The notes below the pieces were generated by a model, which saw only the letters and a list, made by a program, of their open reading frames with translations, did not search any database and was not told where the DNA came from. The position numbers and the translations under genes were made by a program. 46,858 nt of DNA from a virus, in the IMG/VR virus record IMGVR_UViG_3300048835_000195, positions 1-46,858 of that record; one strand, 5' to 3'. This document shows, in pieces, positions 39,299-46,242 of this stretch; the stretch's first letter is position 1, and each line of letters begins with the position of its first letter.

Positions 39299-40465
39299 AT
39301 GGCTCGATACCGAAAGGTGAGCGTGCAGATCTGGGGTGATCGAAAGTTCAGGAGGCTGTCAACAGAGGGGGCTCTCGTCTGCTTCCACATTCTGACGCAC
39401 CCCAACATGACATCCATTGGGGCAATGCGCGGGACCGTCGCCGGCCTCGCGTCAGAAATCCCTGAGACGATCAGCCCGGAAGGGTATGCCAAAGGCTTCG
39501 AGGAAGGCTTGCGGGAAGGCTTATGGGAAGCCTCCACAGAGGCCCCCCTGATCGCTGTCCCGAATTTCCTGAAGCACAACAAGCCGGAGAGCCCGAACGT
39601 CGTCAGATCCTGGGCTGCAATCGTGGACACGCTTCCGGAATGCTCTCTCCGAGACATTCATTTCCAACGAGTTAAAGCCTTTGCGGAAGGCTTGGGCAAA
39701 GGCTTTCGGGAAGCCTTACCGGAAGCCTTCCGGGAACCCTTGCCGAAGGGTATGCCTAATCCCGAGCCCGAACCCGAACAGGAACCCGAACAGGAGCACA
39801 AACAAGAGCGCCACGCCGCACCGCCAAACGCCCCCGCCGCGCCGCCAGCGGAAAACCGTGTGTGTGCGTCTGGGCTGAAAGCACGATTCGAGCAATTCTG
39901 GGCCGAATACCCGAGCAAGAAGGCCAAGCCGAAGGCGTGGGAGGTATGGGAGGAGCTCGCCCCGGATGACGCCCTGCTGGCCGTGATGCTCGAAGCGATC
40001 GCCCTGCAGAAGACCTGCAACCAGTGGCGCCGGGGCGTGATTCCAAACCCCGACACATGGCTCCGAGAACGCCGCTGGGAGGACCAGCCGGCCGAGTCGC
40101 CAGGCCCCGGCCGGGAGGGGAAGCCCGCGCCACCCGCCGATCCGCCCCGCGGCTTTAAGCGCCCAGCCGTGCACCTTCCGAGTCAGCCGCCGCCCAAGAT
40201 CCCGGAGGCTGCCCGGGAACGGGCCGGCGAGTGGGAAGTCGTTCGCGAGCGGCTGGCCGCGACGGTCGACACCGAGAGCTTCGACACGTGGATCGAACCG
40301 GCGCGGTGCCTCGGGCGGACCGACCGAGAGATCTGGCTGGAAGCGCCGAGCGTGTTCATCCGCAACTGGCTGGCAAACAACTTTGACGAGGCCATCGTTC
40401 AAGCCTCGGGAGCGCGACGGGTGCATTTCCTGGTCGCTGAGATTGCGGAGGAGGTCGAAGCGTAA
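39299..40465 (+). CDS. Replication initiator with C-terminal DnaA domain-I-like module
   Basis: A 388-residue protein. The start (YRKVSVQIWGDRKFRRLSTEGALVCFHILTHPNMTSIGAM, residues about 4-43) is a winged-helix replication initiator pattern. Residues about 64-80 and 125-155 are four-residue repeats (KGF, EGL, REAL types) encoded by iterons. Residues about 195-265 (FEQFWAEYPSKKAKPKAWEVWEEL... PDTWLRERRWED) match a common phage replication domain. Residues about 312-388 align with DnaA domain I (WEVVRERLAATVDTESFDTWIEP, LEAPSVFIRNWLANNFDEAI), which in DnaA contacts DnaB helicase. No ATPase domain follows. It probably starts replication and recruits host helicase; the recruitment is inference. 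Confidence 0.75.
   Translation: MARYRKVSVQIWGDRKFRRLSTEGALVCFHILTHPNMTSIGAMRGTVAGLASEIPETISPEGYAKGFEEGLREGLWEASTEAPLIAVPNFLKHNKPESPNVVRSWAAIVDTLPECSLRDIHFQRVKAFAEGLGKGFREALPEAFREPLPKGMPNPEPEPEQEPEQEHKQERHAAPPNAPAAPPAENRVCASGLKARFEQFWAEYPSKKAKPKAWEVWEELAPDDALLAVMLEAIALQKTCNQWRRGVIPNPDTWLRERRWEDQPAESPGPGREGKPAPPADPPRGFKRPAVHLPSQPPPKIPEAARERAGEWEVVRERLAATVDTESFDTWIEPARCLGRTDREIWLEAPSVFIRNWLANNFDEAIVQASGARRVHFLVAEIAEEVEA
39492..39535. repeat. Iteron cluster 1 (12-bp phase) in initiator gene
   Basis: AAGGCTT occurs at 39492, 39504 and 39516, exactly 12 bases apart, followed by a degenerate copy (AAGCCTCC at 39528). The phase equals four codons, so it also gives a four-residue protein repeat. Candidate initiator-binding sites of the origin. 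Confidence 0.7.
39675..39758. repeat. ori: Iteron cluster 2 (12-bp phase) in initiator gene, candidate origin
   Basis: AAGSCTT-type heptamers occur at 39675, 39687, 39699, 39711 and 39723, with degenerate members at 39735 (AACCCTT) and 39747 (AAGGGTA), all at exact 12-base steps. The heptamer is nearly palindromic, so both strand orientations alternate. In lambda the origin iterons also lie in the initiator gene O. Origin function is inferred. Confidence 0.7.
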
Positions 40466-41562
40466 TGGGATCTCACATCCAATGGACGGACGAATCCTGG
40501 AATCCCGTAGTTGGCTGCGACCCGGTAAGCCCTGGCTGCCTGAATTGCTACGCCGCAAGGATGGCCAAACGCCTGCAAGCCATGGGCGTTCGCGGCTATG
40601 ACGGCGTGATTAACGATCGGGGCCACTGGACCGGCACAATCAACCTGGTCAATGAGGCGCTGGAGAAGCCGCTGCATTGGCGCGAGCCGCGCATGGTGTT
40701 CGTCAATTCTATGAGCGATTTATTCCATGAGGATGTGCCAGTTGATTTCATCGCCCGCGTTTGGGCGATCATGAATCGCGCACCTGCCCATACATTTCAG
40801 ATCCTTACCAAGCGTCCCGAGCGCATGTGCGAATGGCTGAATCGCGCCGCAGACTGGGGGGGATGGATCACGCACAACGGCAATCCGCCCTCGGCCTATG
40901 ACGGTGACGGCATCATAATCGGAAGCTCCGACCGCTGGCCGCTCCCCAACGTCTGGCTTGGCACCTCAACCGAGAACCAGGAGCAGGCCGACAAGCGCAT
41001 CCCGCACCTGCTGCGATGCCCTGCGGCGGTGCGGTTCGTGAGTGCGGAGCCGCTGCTGGGGGCGATTGATTTTCGCCAATGGCTGCCTATCTGCGATTGG
41101 TGCGGGGAGGGCGAAATCATGGGTAACTACCGCTGCTCTGAATGTGGGGAGTTCCACTGTGACGGCCCCCAGCGCACCTTTTCTGAGCGCATCCATCAGA
41201 TTATCGCCGGCGGCGAGAGCGGACCGAACGCGCGGCCGTGCAACGTCGAATGGATCAGGGACATCGTGCGCCAGTGCCGGGCGGCGGGGGTGGCGTGTTT
41301 CGTCAAGCAGCTTGGCAGCCGACCCTATGAGCCGTGCCGGCGTTGCGAGGGCAAGGGCTACCATCACGGTTTCGGAGAGCATGGGCATGATCCCGACTGG
41401 TGCACCGAATGCGGTGGATCACAGGCGCAATTCCTTGATCTCAGGCACCCCAAAGGCGGCGCCCCATCGGAATGGGCGGAGGATCTGCGGGTGAGACAGT
41501 TTCCGAATGAAAAGGCCGGCCAGGAAGACACACCGACCGGCCCGGCCGCGCGTCAGGGGTAG
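40465..41562 (+). CDS. DUF5131 (Gp37/Gp68-type) protein, radical-SAM-like
   Basis: A 365-residue protein. The first 120 residues carry the DUF5131 signature: IQWTDESWNPVVGCDPVSPGCLNCYA with Cys18, Cys25, Cys28 (a cluster-binding arrangement), and VFVNSMSDLFHEDVP, LTKRPERM. A conserved segment RFVSAEPLLGAIDF and GGESGPNARPC follow. Two extra Cys-rich insertions, CDWCGEGEIMGNYRCSECG and CRRCEGKGYHHGFGEHGHD... CTECGG, look like added zinc fingers. Its enzymatic target is unknown; modification of nucleic acid or a nucleotide is a guess. It overlaps the initiator stop by one base. Confidence 0.8.
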   Translation: MGSHIQWTDESWNPVVGCDPVSPGCLNCYAARMAKRLQAMGVRGYDGVINDRGHWTGTINLVNEALEKPLHWREPRMVFVNSMSDLFHEDVPVDFIARVWAIMNRAPAHTFQILTKRPERMCEWLNRAADWGGWITHNGNPPSAYDGDGIIIGSSDRWPLPNVWLGTSTENQEQADKRIPHLLRCPAAVRFVSAEPLLGAIDFRQWLPICDWCGEGEIMGNYRCSECGEFHCDGPQRTFSERIHQIIAGGESGPNARPCNVEWIRDIVRQCRAAGVACFVKQLGSRPYEPCRRCEGKGYHHGFGEHGHDPDWCTECGGSQAQFLDLRHPKGGAPSEWAEDLRVRQFPNEKAGQEDTPTGPAARQG

Positions 41563-41591
41563 GATGCCGTAACCACGGCATACGCGGCCGG
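41542..41591 (+). other. Nested hairpin at the end of the DUF5131 gene
   Basis: A 9-bp outer stem (CCGGCCGCG, 41542-41550, with CGCGGCCGG, 41583-41591) encloses a 7-bp inner hairpin (ATGCCGT-AACC-ACGGCAT, 41564-41581). It overlaps the stop codon. There is no U-tract. It may protect the 3' end of the early transcript or act as an RNA element. Confidence 0.5.
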
Positions 41592-41625
41592 AAACACGAT
41601 AGCAGACAGGAGGACCGAATCAACC

Positions 41626-42030
41626 ATGTGGGATAGCCTAAGTGAGCCAATCACAAAGCAGGAAAGCACCCGATCCGAGCGGGCCGCTGAGCGTGTGCTG
41701 AGCGAACTGGATAGCATTCTTGGGGAGCGCCTGCTCGACTGGGATAATCGGGCCAACAGTCCGGAGCTGAAGCGCTGCATTCGGGCGAAGGTCGCCGATC
41801 TGATTGAGCGCGTGACCAAGGTCTCGCGATTTCAGCGGATCTGCGAAGAGCAGGCCGCCCAGATCAAGAACCTTGAGCGCCAATTGCGCGCCCACGAGGG
41901 CTACTGGACGTGCGCGGGGTGTGGCATCGAGTTTGGCCCGGAAGTGGAATATGTCTCGCACGTGGATGAATACCTGTGCGTGGACTGCGACATTGCCGAC
42001 GAGGCGGAAAGAGAGAACCCGGAGCTATGA
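41626..42030 (+). CDS. Hypothetical protein with C-terminal zinc ribbon
   Basis: A 134-residue protein: the helical N-terminal part (RAAERVLSELDSILGERLL... VADLIERVTKV) and coiled coil (RFQRICEEQAAQIKNLERQLRAHE) are followed by CAGC and CVDC (residues about 96 and 118), a zinc ribbon. AGGAGGA precedes the ATG. It may be a late regulator or DNA-binding adaptor; unknown. Confidence 0.6.
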   Translation: MWDSLSEPITKQESTRSERAAERVLSELDSILGERLLDWDNRANSPELKRCIRAKVADLIERVTKVSRFQRICEEQAAQIKNLERQLRAHEGYWTCAGCGIEFGPEVEYVSHVDEYLCVDCDIADEAERENPEL

Positions 42031-42461
42031 GCAATCAACCGATCACAGGAAAGATCACCTTTGGCCCGCAGCGAACCGTGGCGGACCAGATCAGGGAAGA
42101 GCGGATCAGGCGGTTGATAGAGCGGGGCACGAATCGGCGGAATCGCCGCATCGAGCAACTATCGAAGGTTCTACGGGACATCGTGAAAGCCATCGACGAT
42201 GGTGCCGTCGCGATCCAAGGGCCATTGATTCGGAGCCCGGACGACTCAGTCGAATATTTTTGGGCCGATGAGTGGCTACACCTCGCCAAGCTGGCGCTTG
42301 CCCAAGCCGAGGAGCCCAGCACGGCCGCCAATCGGTCCTGGCTCAAGACCGCCGCCGAAAAGCTGTCCGTCTACGTCCACAACCGCGTGGTGACCGACGG
42401 CGGGGACTTCGATGAGGATGACGCGGCGGAGATCATCCGGAAAGCGATGGCGGGGCAATGA
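42027..42461 (+). CDS. Hypothetical protein before terminase block
   Basis: A 144-residue protein from ATG 42027 (overlap with previous stop). Basic N-terminal helix (ADQIREERIRRLIERGTNRRNRRIEQL), then helices with YFWADEWLHLAKLALAQAEE and an acidic end (GGDFDEDDAAEIIRKAM). No family is recognised. It ends in an ATGA overlap with a small membrane protein gene. Confidence 0.55.
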   Translation: MSNQPITGKITFGPQRTVADQIREERIRRLIERGTNRRNRRIEQLSKVLRDIVKAIDDGAVAIQGPLIRSPDDSVEYFWADEWLHLAKLALAQAEEPSTAANRSWLKTAAEKLSVYVHNRVVTDGGDFDEDDAAEIIRKAMAGQ

Positions 42462-42634
42462 GCGGCTACAGACAGCGGCTTGCCCGGCATCCGGGAATCA
42501 TTCCGGCCTGGGCGACCATCGGCATTCTCCTGGCGGCTTCGACATCCGAGCGCGAAGGCATGGCGCCATGGATTCTGGCGGCGGCATTTCTGATCGTCAT
42601 CTGGGCTACCGTGCTCTGGACGGCAAGGGCTTGA
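42458..42634 (+). CDS. Small two-helix membrane protein (58 aa)
   Basis: A 58-residue protein starting at ATG 42458, overlapping the previous stop. It has two hydrophobic segments (IIPAWATIGILLAAS and APWILAAAFLIVIWATVLW) separated by a charged turn (TSEREG), so it should cross the membrane twice. It could be a small holin or antiholin-type protein or an exclusion protein; unproven. Confidence 0.5.
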   Translation: MSGYRQRLARHPGIIPAWATIGILLAASTSEREGMAPWILAAAFLIVIWATVLWTARA

Positions 42635-42660
42635 ATCGCCCTAACTTCATGAGTCATAGT
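42631..42660 (+). promoter_or_regulatory. Possible late promoter before terminase genes
   Basis: TTGAAT, an 18-base spacer and CATAGT match 4 of 6 bases at each box. It lies in the only gap before terS. Tentative. Confidence 0.3.
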
Positions 42661-42688
42661 AACCCGGACGCAATAGGAGGCTGGACAA

Positions 42689-43144
42689 GTGGCAAAAAAG
42701 CGCGGCCGACAGCTTGATATCGAAGAGCGAAGGCGCGAAGTCGCCCGGATGGTCCGCGAGCGGATCGGATACCGCGAGATCGCGGTCAAGCTGAAGGTCA
42801 GCAAGTCAACGGTCGGATCGGACGTGCAGGCGATCTTGGCCGAGTGGCGGGCCGAGCAGGTGGACAACATCGAGCGCCAGCGCCTGATTGATCTGGCCAC
42901 GATTGATGAGGGCATCCGCCCCCTGCTTCCCAAAGTGCGGCGCGGGCAACTCCATGCAACCGAGGTGCTGCTCAAACTGCTGGCCCGGCGGGCGAAGATG
43001 ATGGGCCTGGACTCGCCTGAGCGCCACGAGTGGACCGGCAAGGACGGCGGCCCCATCCAAACCAAATCCGAGATCGACATCAGCCGCCTTGAGCCCGAAG
43101 ACGCCCAGCGCCTGCTGGAGCTGATCGAGAAAGCGAGCCAGTGA
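42689..43144 (+). CDS. terS: Terminase small subunit
   Basis: A 151-residue DNA-recognition subunit, starting with GTG 42689 after AGGAGG at 8 bases. Residues about 8-50 form a helix-turn-helix (RRREVARMVRERIGYREIAVKLKVSKSTVGSDVQAIL). The middle is helical and oligomerising, and the C-terminus (TKSEIDISRLEPEDAQRLLELIEKA) would contact TerL. Its position directly before terL supports it. Confidence 0.8.
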   Translation: MAKKRGRQLDIEERRREVARMVRERIGYREIAVKLKVSKSTVGSDVQAILAEWRAEQVDNIERQRLIDLATIDEGIRPLLPKVRRGQLHATEVLLKLLARRAKMMGLDSPERHEWTGKDGGPIQTKSEIDISRLEPEDAQRLLELIEKASQ

Positions 43145-43145
43145 G

Positions 43146-44597
43146 ATTGCTCTCCTGCTGCCCAAGGCCGACATTGAAGCCCTCCGCGAGCGGGTCAAGG
43201 CCGACTGCGAGGCGAGCCTGCGGCACTACGTCCGCGCGGCGTGGCACGTGGTCGAGCCGGGCAACCCGTTTATTAGCAACTGGCATATCGACGCAATATG
43301 CGAGCACCTGGAGGCGGTTGGGCGCTCCGAGATCCGCCGCCTGCTGATCAACATCCCGCCGCGCTGCATGAAATCCCTCACTGTCTCGGTCATGTGGCCC
43401 ACCTGGGCGTGGGCGACCAAGCCCGACATGCGATTTGTCTTCGCCGCGTACGCGCAGCGGCTTTCGACCCGCGACAGCCTCAAGTGCCGCCGCATCATCG
43501 CCAGCCCGTGGTATCAGCGCAACTGGGCAGACCGCTTCCAAATTACGAGCGACCAGAACGAGAAGATGCGCTTCGAGAATGACCGAACCGGGTTTCGGAT
43601 CTCAACCACGGTCGGCACCGGCACCGGGGACGGCGGCGATATCGTGGCGGTGGATGATCCGCATGACGTGACGCAATCGCTCTCCCCCGTCCAGCGCGAA
43701 CAGGCGCTCATTTGGTGGGATGAGACCATGCCAACGCGGCTGAACAACCCCAAGCGCGGGGGTATGGTGATCGTCATGCAGCGGCTCCATGAGCAAGACT
43801 TGGCGGGCCACGTGCTGGCGCAGGGCGGTTACGAGCACCTGATGCTGCCGATGGAGTACGAGCCGGATCGCAAATGTTTCACCTGCATCGGCTTCCAGGA
43901 CCCGCGCCAGAAGCAAGGTGAACTGCTCTGGCCGGAGCGGGTCGGCGAGACAGAAGTCAGGGAGCTGCATACCCGGCTCGGGAGCTATGGCGCCGCCGGC
44001 CAACTCCAGCAGCGCCCCGCCCCGCGCGGCGGCGGCATGTTCCAGCGCCAATGGTTCAAGATCGTCGATCAGCCGCCATGGAAGCCCGAGCGCAAGGTGC
44101 GGTACTGGGACATGGCCGCCAGCGAGGCGCGGCAAGGCGCCGATCCGGACTGGACGGTCGGCACGCTCATGAGCGTCAAGGAGGGCGATCTCTTTATCGA
44201 GGACGTGCGGCGGGCGCGGCTCGCCCCCAAGGGGGTCAAGGATCTCATCGGCCAGACGGCCCAGCTCGACGGCAAGGGCGTGCCGATCTGGATTGAGCAG
44301 GAGCCGGGCAGCAGCGGCAAGACGGTCGTCGACGACCTCTGCCGCACCGTTCTGCAGGGGTTCGCGGCGCGTCCCGATCGCCCGACTGGAAAGAAAGAGA
44401 ACCGCGCCGATCCGCTGGCAGCCGCGGCCGAAGCGGGGCGGATCAAGCTGGTCTCGGGGCCCTGGGTGGAAGACTGGCTGCGAGAGCTGGAGGTCTTCCC
44501 GGCGGGGGCTCACGATGACCAGGTGGACTCTGCCTCGGGCGCCTACGCGCAGCTGACGGCCGTCAAGAAGGGCGGCACCTGGGGCCGAAAGAAATAG
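43146..44597 (+). CDS. terL: Terminase large subunit (start codon non-standard)
   Basis: A packaging motor of about 483 residues if read from 43146. Motifs (this numbering): Walker A-like PPRCMKS at 71-77, Walker B VDD at 169-171, and nuclease acids Asp322 (YWDMA), Glu384 (WIEQEPG), Asp457/458 (AHDDQVDS). The conserved N-terminal WHVVEP and WHIDAICEHLEAV start upstream of the first standard start (GTG 43248). In frame, only ATT (43146), CTG or a +1 slip from terS at CAG TGA G could supply them. The frame is open back to 43125. Function is certain, start is not. Confidence 0.88.
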   Translation: MALLLPKADIEALRERVKADCEASLRHYVRAAWHVVEPGNPFISNWHIDAICEHLEAVGRSEIRRLLINIPPRCMKSLTVSVMWPTWAWATKPDMRFVFAAYAQRLSTRDSLKCRRIIASPWYQRNWADRFQITSDQNEKMRFENDRTGFRISTTVGTGTGDGGDIVAVDDPHDVTQSLSPVQREQALIWWDETMPTRLNNPKRGGMVIVMQRLHEQDLAGHVLAQGGYEHLMLPMEYEPDRKCFTCIGFQDPRQKQGELLWPERVGETEVRELHTRLGSYGAAGQLQQRPAPRGGGMFQRQWFKIVDQPPWKPERKVRYWDMAASEARQGADPDWTVGTLMSVKEGDLFIEDVRRARLAPKGVKDLIGQTAQLDGKGVPIWIEQEPGSSGKTVVDDLCRTVLQGFAARPDRPTGKKENRADPLAAAAEAGRIKLVSGPWVEDWLRELEVFPAGAHDDQVDSASGAYAQLTAVKKGGTWGRKK

Positions 44598-44665
44598 CGA
44601 AACCTCCCCGGTTGGCGCTATAACACGCTTGCGCGGTGGGGACCGGGGGCATGAAAGGACAGGCC

Positions 44666-46060
44666 ATGCCTGAGATCGTCACGCCGCGCAACGGCCGCCC
44701 CGGCCGCCTCTCCCGCGCTCTGACCGCCATCAACAGCGTGCTCACCGACCGCCTCGCCCTGGCCGGCCTCGCCAGCTCCCACGGGGGCGCGCGCCAGCTC
44801 GATACCGTGCTGGGCTACCCCTCGCAGCTCAGGCCTCAGGACTACCGCGAGGCCTACGATCGCGAGGATATCGCGACGACGCTGGTCCAGGCGTATCCGG
44901 TCGCCACCTGGCGCACCCCGCCGCAGGTCTATGACGACGCGGACCCCGGCAGCGAGACCGCCTTCGAGCTGGCCTTCACTGCGCTGGCCCGGGAGGTGGG
45001 GCTCTGGCAATACATCACGCGGGCCGATATTCTGGCCGGCCTCGGGCGCTACAGCGTGCTGCTGCTCGGCTTCGATGGTCCTGACAACATGGCGCAGCCG
45101 GTCACCCGGGCCCGGCGCCTGCTCTACCTGCAAGCCTACGGCGAGGAACGGGCGACGATCAGCAAATGGGTCACGACCAGCACGGACCCGCGCTTCGGGC
45201 TGCCCGAGCAATACGCCATCCAGATCGGCGAGGAGGGCGGCCGGAGCACACAGGCGGTCCACTGGACCCGCGTGCTGCATATCTGCGACGGCGCGCTCGA
45301 TAACGATGTTTACGGCCGGCCGCGGCTCGCGAACGTCTTCAACCGGCTGATCGATCTCAAGAAGCTGGTCGGCGGCGGGGCCGAGATGTTCTGGCTGAAC
45401 GCGCGCGGCGGCATCAACGCGGCGATGGACGCCGAGATGGACAACCTGACGGCCGATGAAGAGGCCGCGCTGTCCGATGAGATGGACGAGTATGAGCATG
45501 CCCTTCGGCGCTTCCTGCGCACCCGGGGCATTACCCTCTCGGCGATCAACCATGCTGTGCACGACCCATCCGGCCCGGTCGGGATCATCCTGGACCTGCT
45601 CGCGGGGGCCAGCCGGATACCCAAGCGCATCCTGATCGGCTCGGAGCGCGGGGAGCTGGCCAGCCAGCAGGACGAGCGGAACTGGAACGACCGGGTTGCC
45701 GAGCGCCAGCAGAGCTATGCCGAGCCGATGCTCCTGCGCCCGCTGGTCCGCCGCCTGACCGAGGCCGGCGTCCTGCCCGCGCCGATCGGCGGCGACTTCC
45801 GGGTCTCGTGGCCGGACCCCAACGCGCTCAGCGAGCAGGAACGGGCGGACGTGGCAGCGAAGATGACGACGGCCCTCACCGGCTACGCGAACGCGGCCGG
45901 GCGGAGCGCTGAGGAGATCGTGCCGCGCGAGGAGTGGCGCGAGACGTTCATGGGCATGGAGCCGGTGCCGGAGGGCGGGTTTGAAGAGGTCGAGATGGCG
46001 CTTGACGAAACAGATGAGGCCGAGGGTGAAACGAATGGGAGGAACGGTGAAACAAAATGA
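44666..46060 (+). CDS. Portal protein (DUF1073 / portal-3 type)
   Basis: A 464-residue protein. ATG 44666 is chosen because AAAGGA lies 7 bases upstream; the open frame begins at 44636. Family motifs: LGYPSQLRPQDYREAYDREDIATTLVQAYPVATWR, LFGFDGPD-type strand, HICDGALDNDVYGRPRLANVFNRLIDL, GASRIPKRILIGSERGELASQQDERNW. It forms the dodecameric ring through which DNA enters. The acidic C-terminus is common in the family. It follows terL as usual. Confidence 0.88.
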   Translation: MPEIVTPRNGRPGRLSRALTAINSVLTDRLALAGLASSHGGARQLDTVLGYPSQLRPQDYREAYDREDIATTLVQAYPVATWRTPPQVYDDADPGSETAFELAFTALAREVGLWQYITRADILAGLGRYSVLLLGFDGPDNMAQPVTRARRLLYLQAYGEERATISKWVTTSTDPRFGLPEQYAIQIGEEGGRSTQAVHWTRVLHICDGALDNDVYGRPRLANVFNRLIDLKKLVGGGAEMFWLNARGGINAAMDAEMDNLTADEEAALSDEMDEYEHALRRFLRTRGITLSAINHAVHDPSGPVGIILDLLAGASRIPKRILIGSERGELASQQDERNWNDRVAERQQSYAEPMLLRPLVRRLTEAGVLPAPIGGDFRVSWPDPNALSEQERADVAAKMTTALTGYANAAGRSAEEIVPREEWRETFMGMEPVPEGGFEEVEMALDETDEAEGETNGRNGETK

Positions 46061-46242
46061 GCCTTAACGGCATCGGCCCGGTCTGCGAGAACCTTGCCAA
46101 GCTCAGTCCGGACGAGGCGCGCGAAGTGAACCGAATCCTCTGTGAATACCACCGGGATCGGGCATGGCGGGCGGCTTTTGCGGGCTGGATGATCCCCTTG
46201 GCCCTGATCGTATTCCTGTTTCTGATGCTGGTTGCCTTCTGA
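46057..46242 (+). CDS. Small membrane protein (61 aa)
   Basis: A 61-residue protein: N-terminal helix (CENLAKLSPDEAREVNRILCEYHRD) and a C-terminal membrane helix (GWMIPLALIVFLFLMLVAF). It overlaps the portal stop by 4 bases and the next start by one. It is an odd place for a membrane protein, between portal and the minor head gene. Function is unknown. Confidence 0.6.
   Translation: MSLNGIGPVCENLAKLSPDEAREVNRILCEYHRDRAWRAAFAGWMIPLALIVFLFLMLVAF

Noticed and set aside
42635-42688. A cos site next to terS
   Set aside because: No clear cohesive-end or repeated terminase-binding pattern was found; packaging by cos or headful cannot be told from the sequence alone.
44666-46060. Anti-CBASS protein, a label some databases attach to this portal family
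   Set aside because: Length, motifs and position between terL and the minor head gene show a portal; nothing suggests a cyclic-nucleotide phosphodiesterase.
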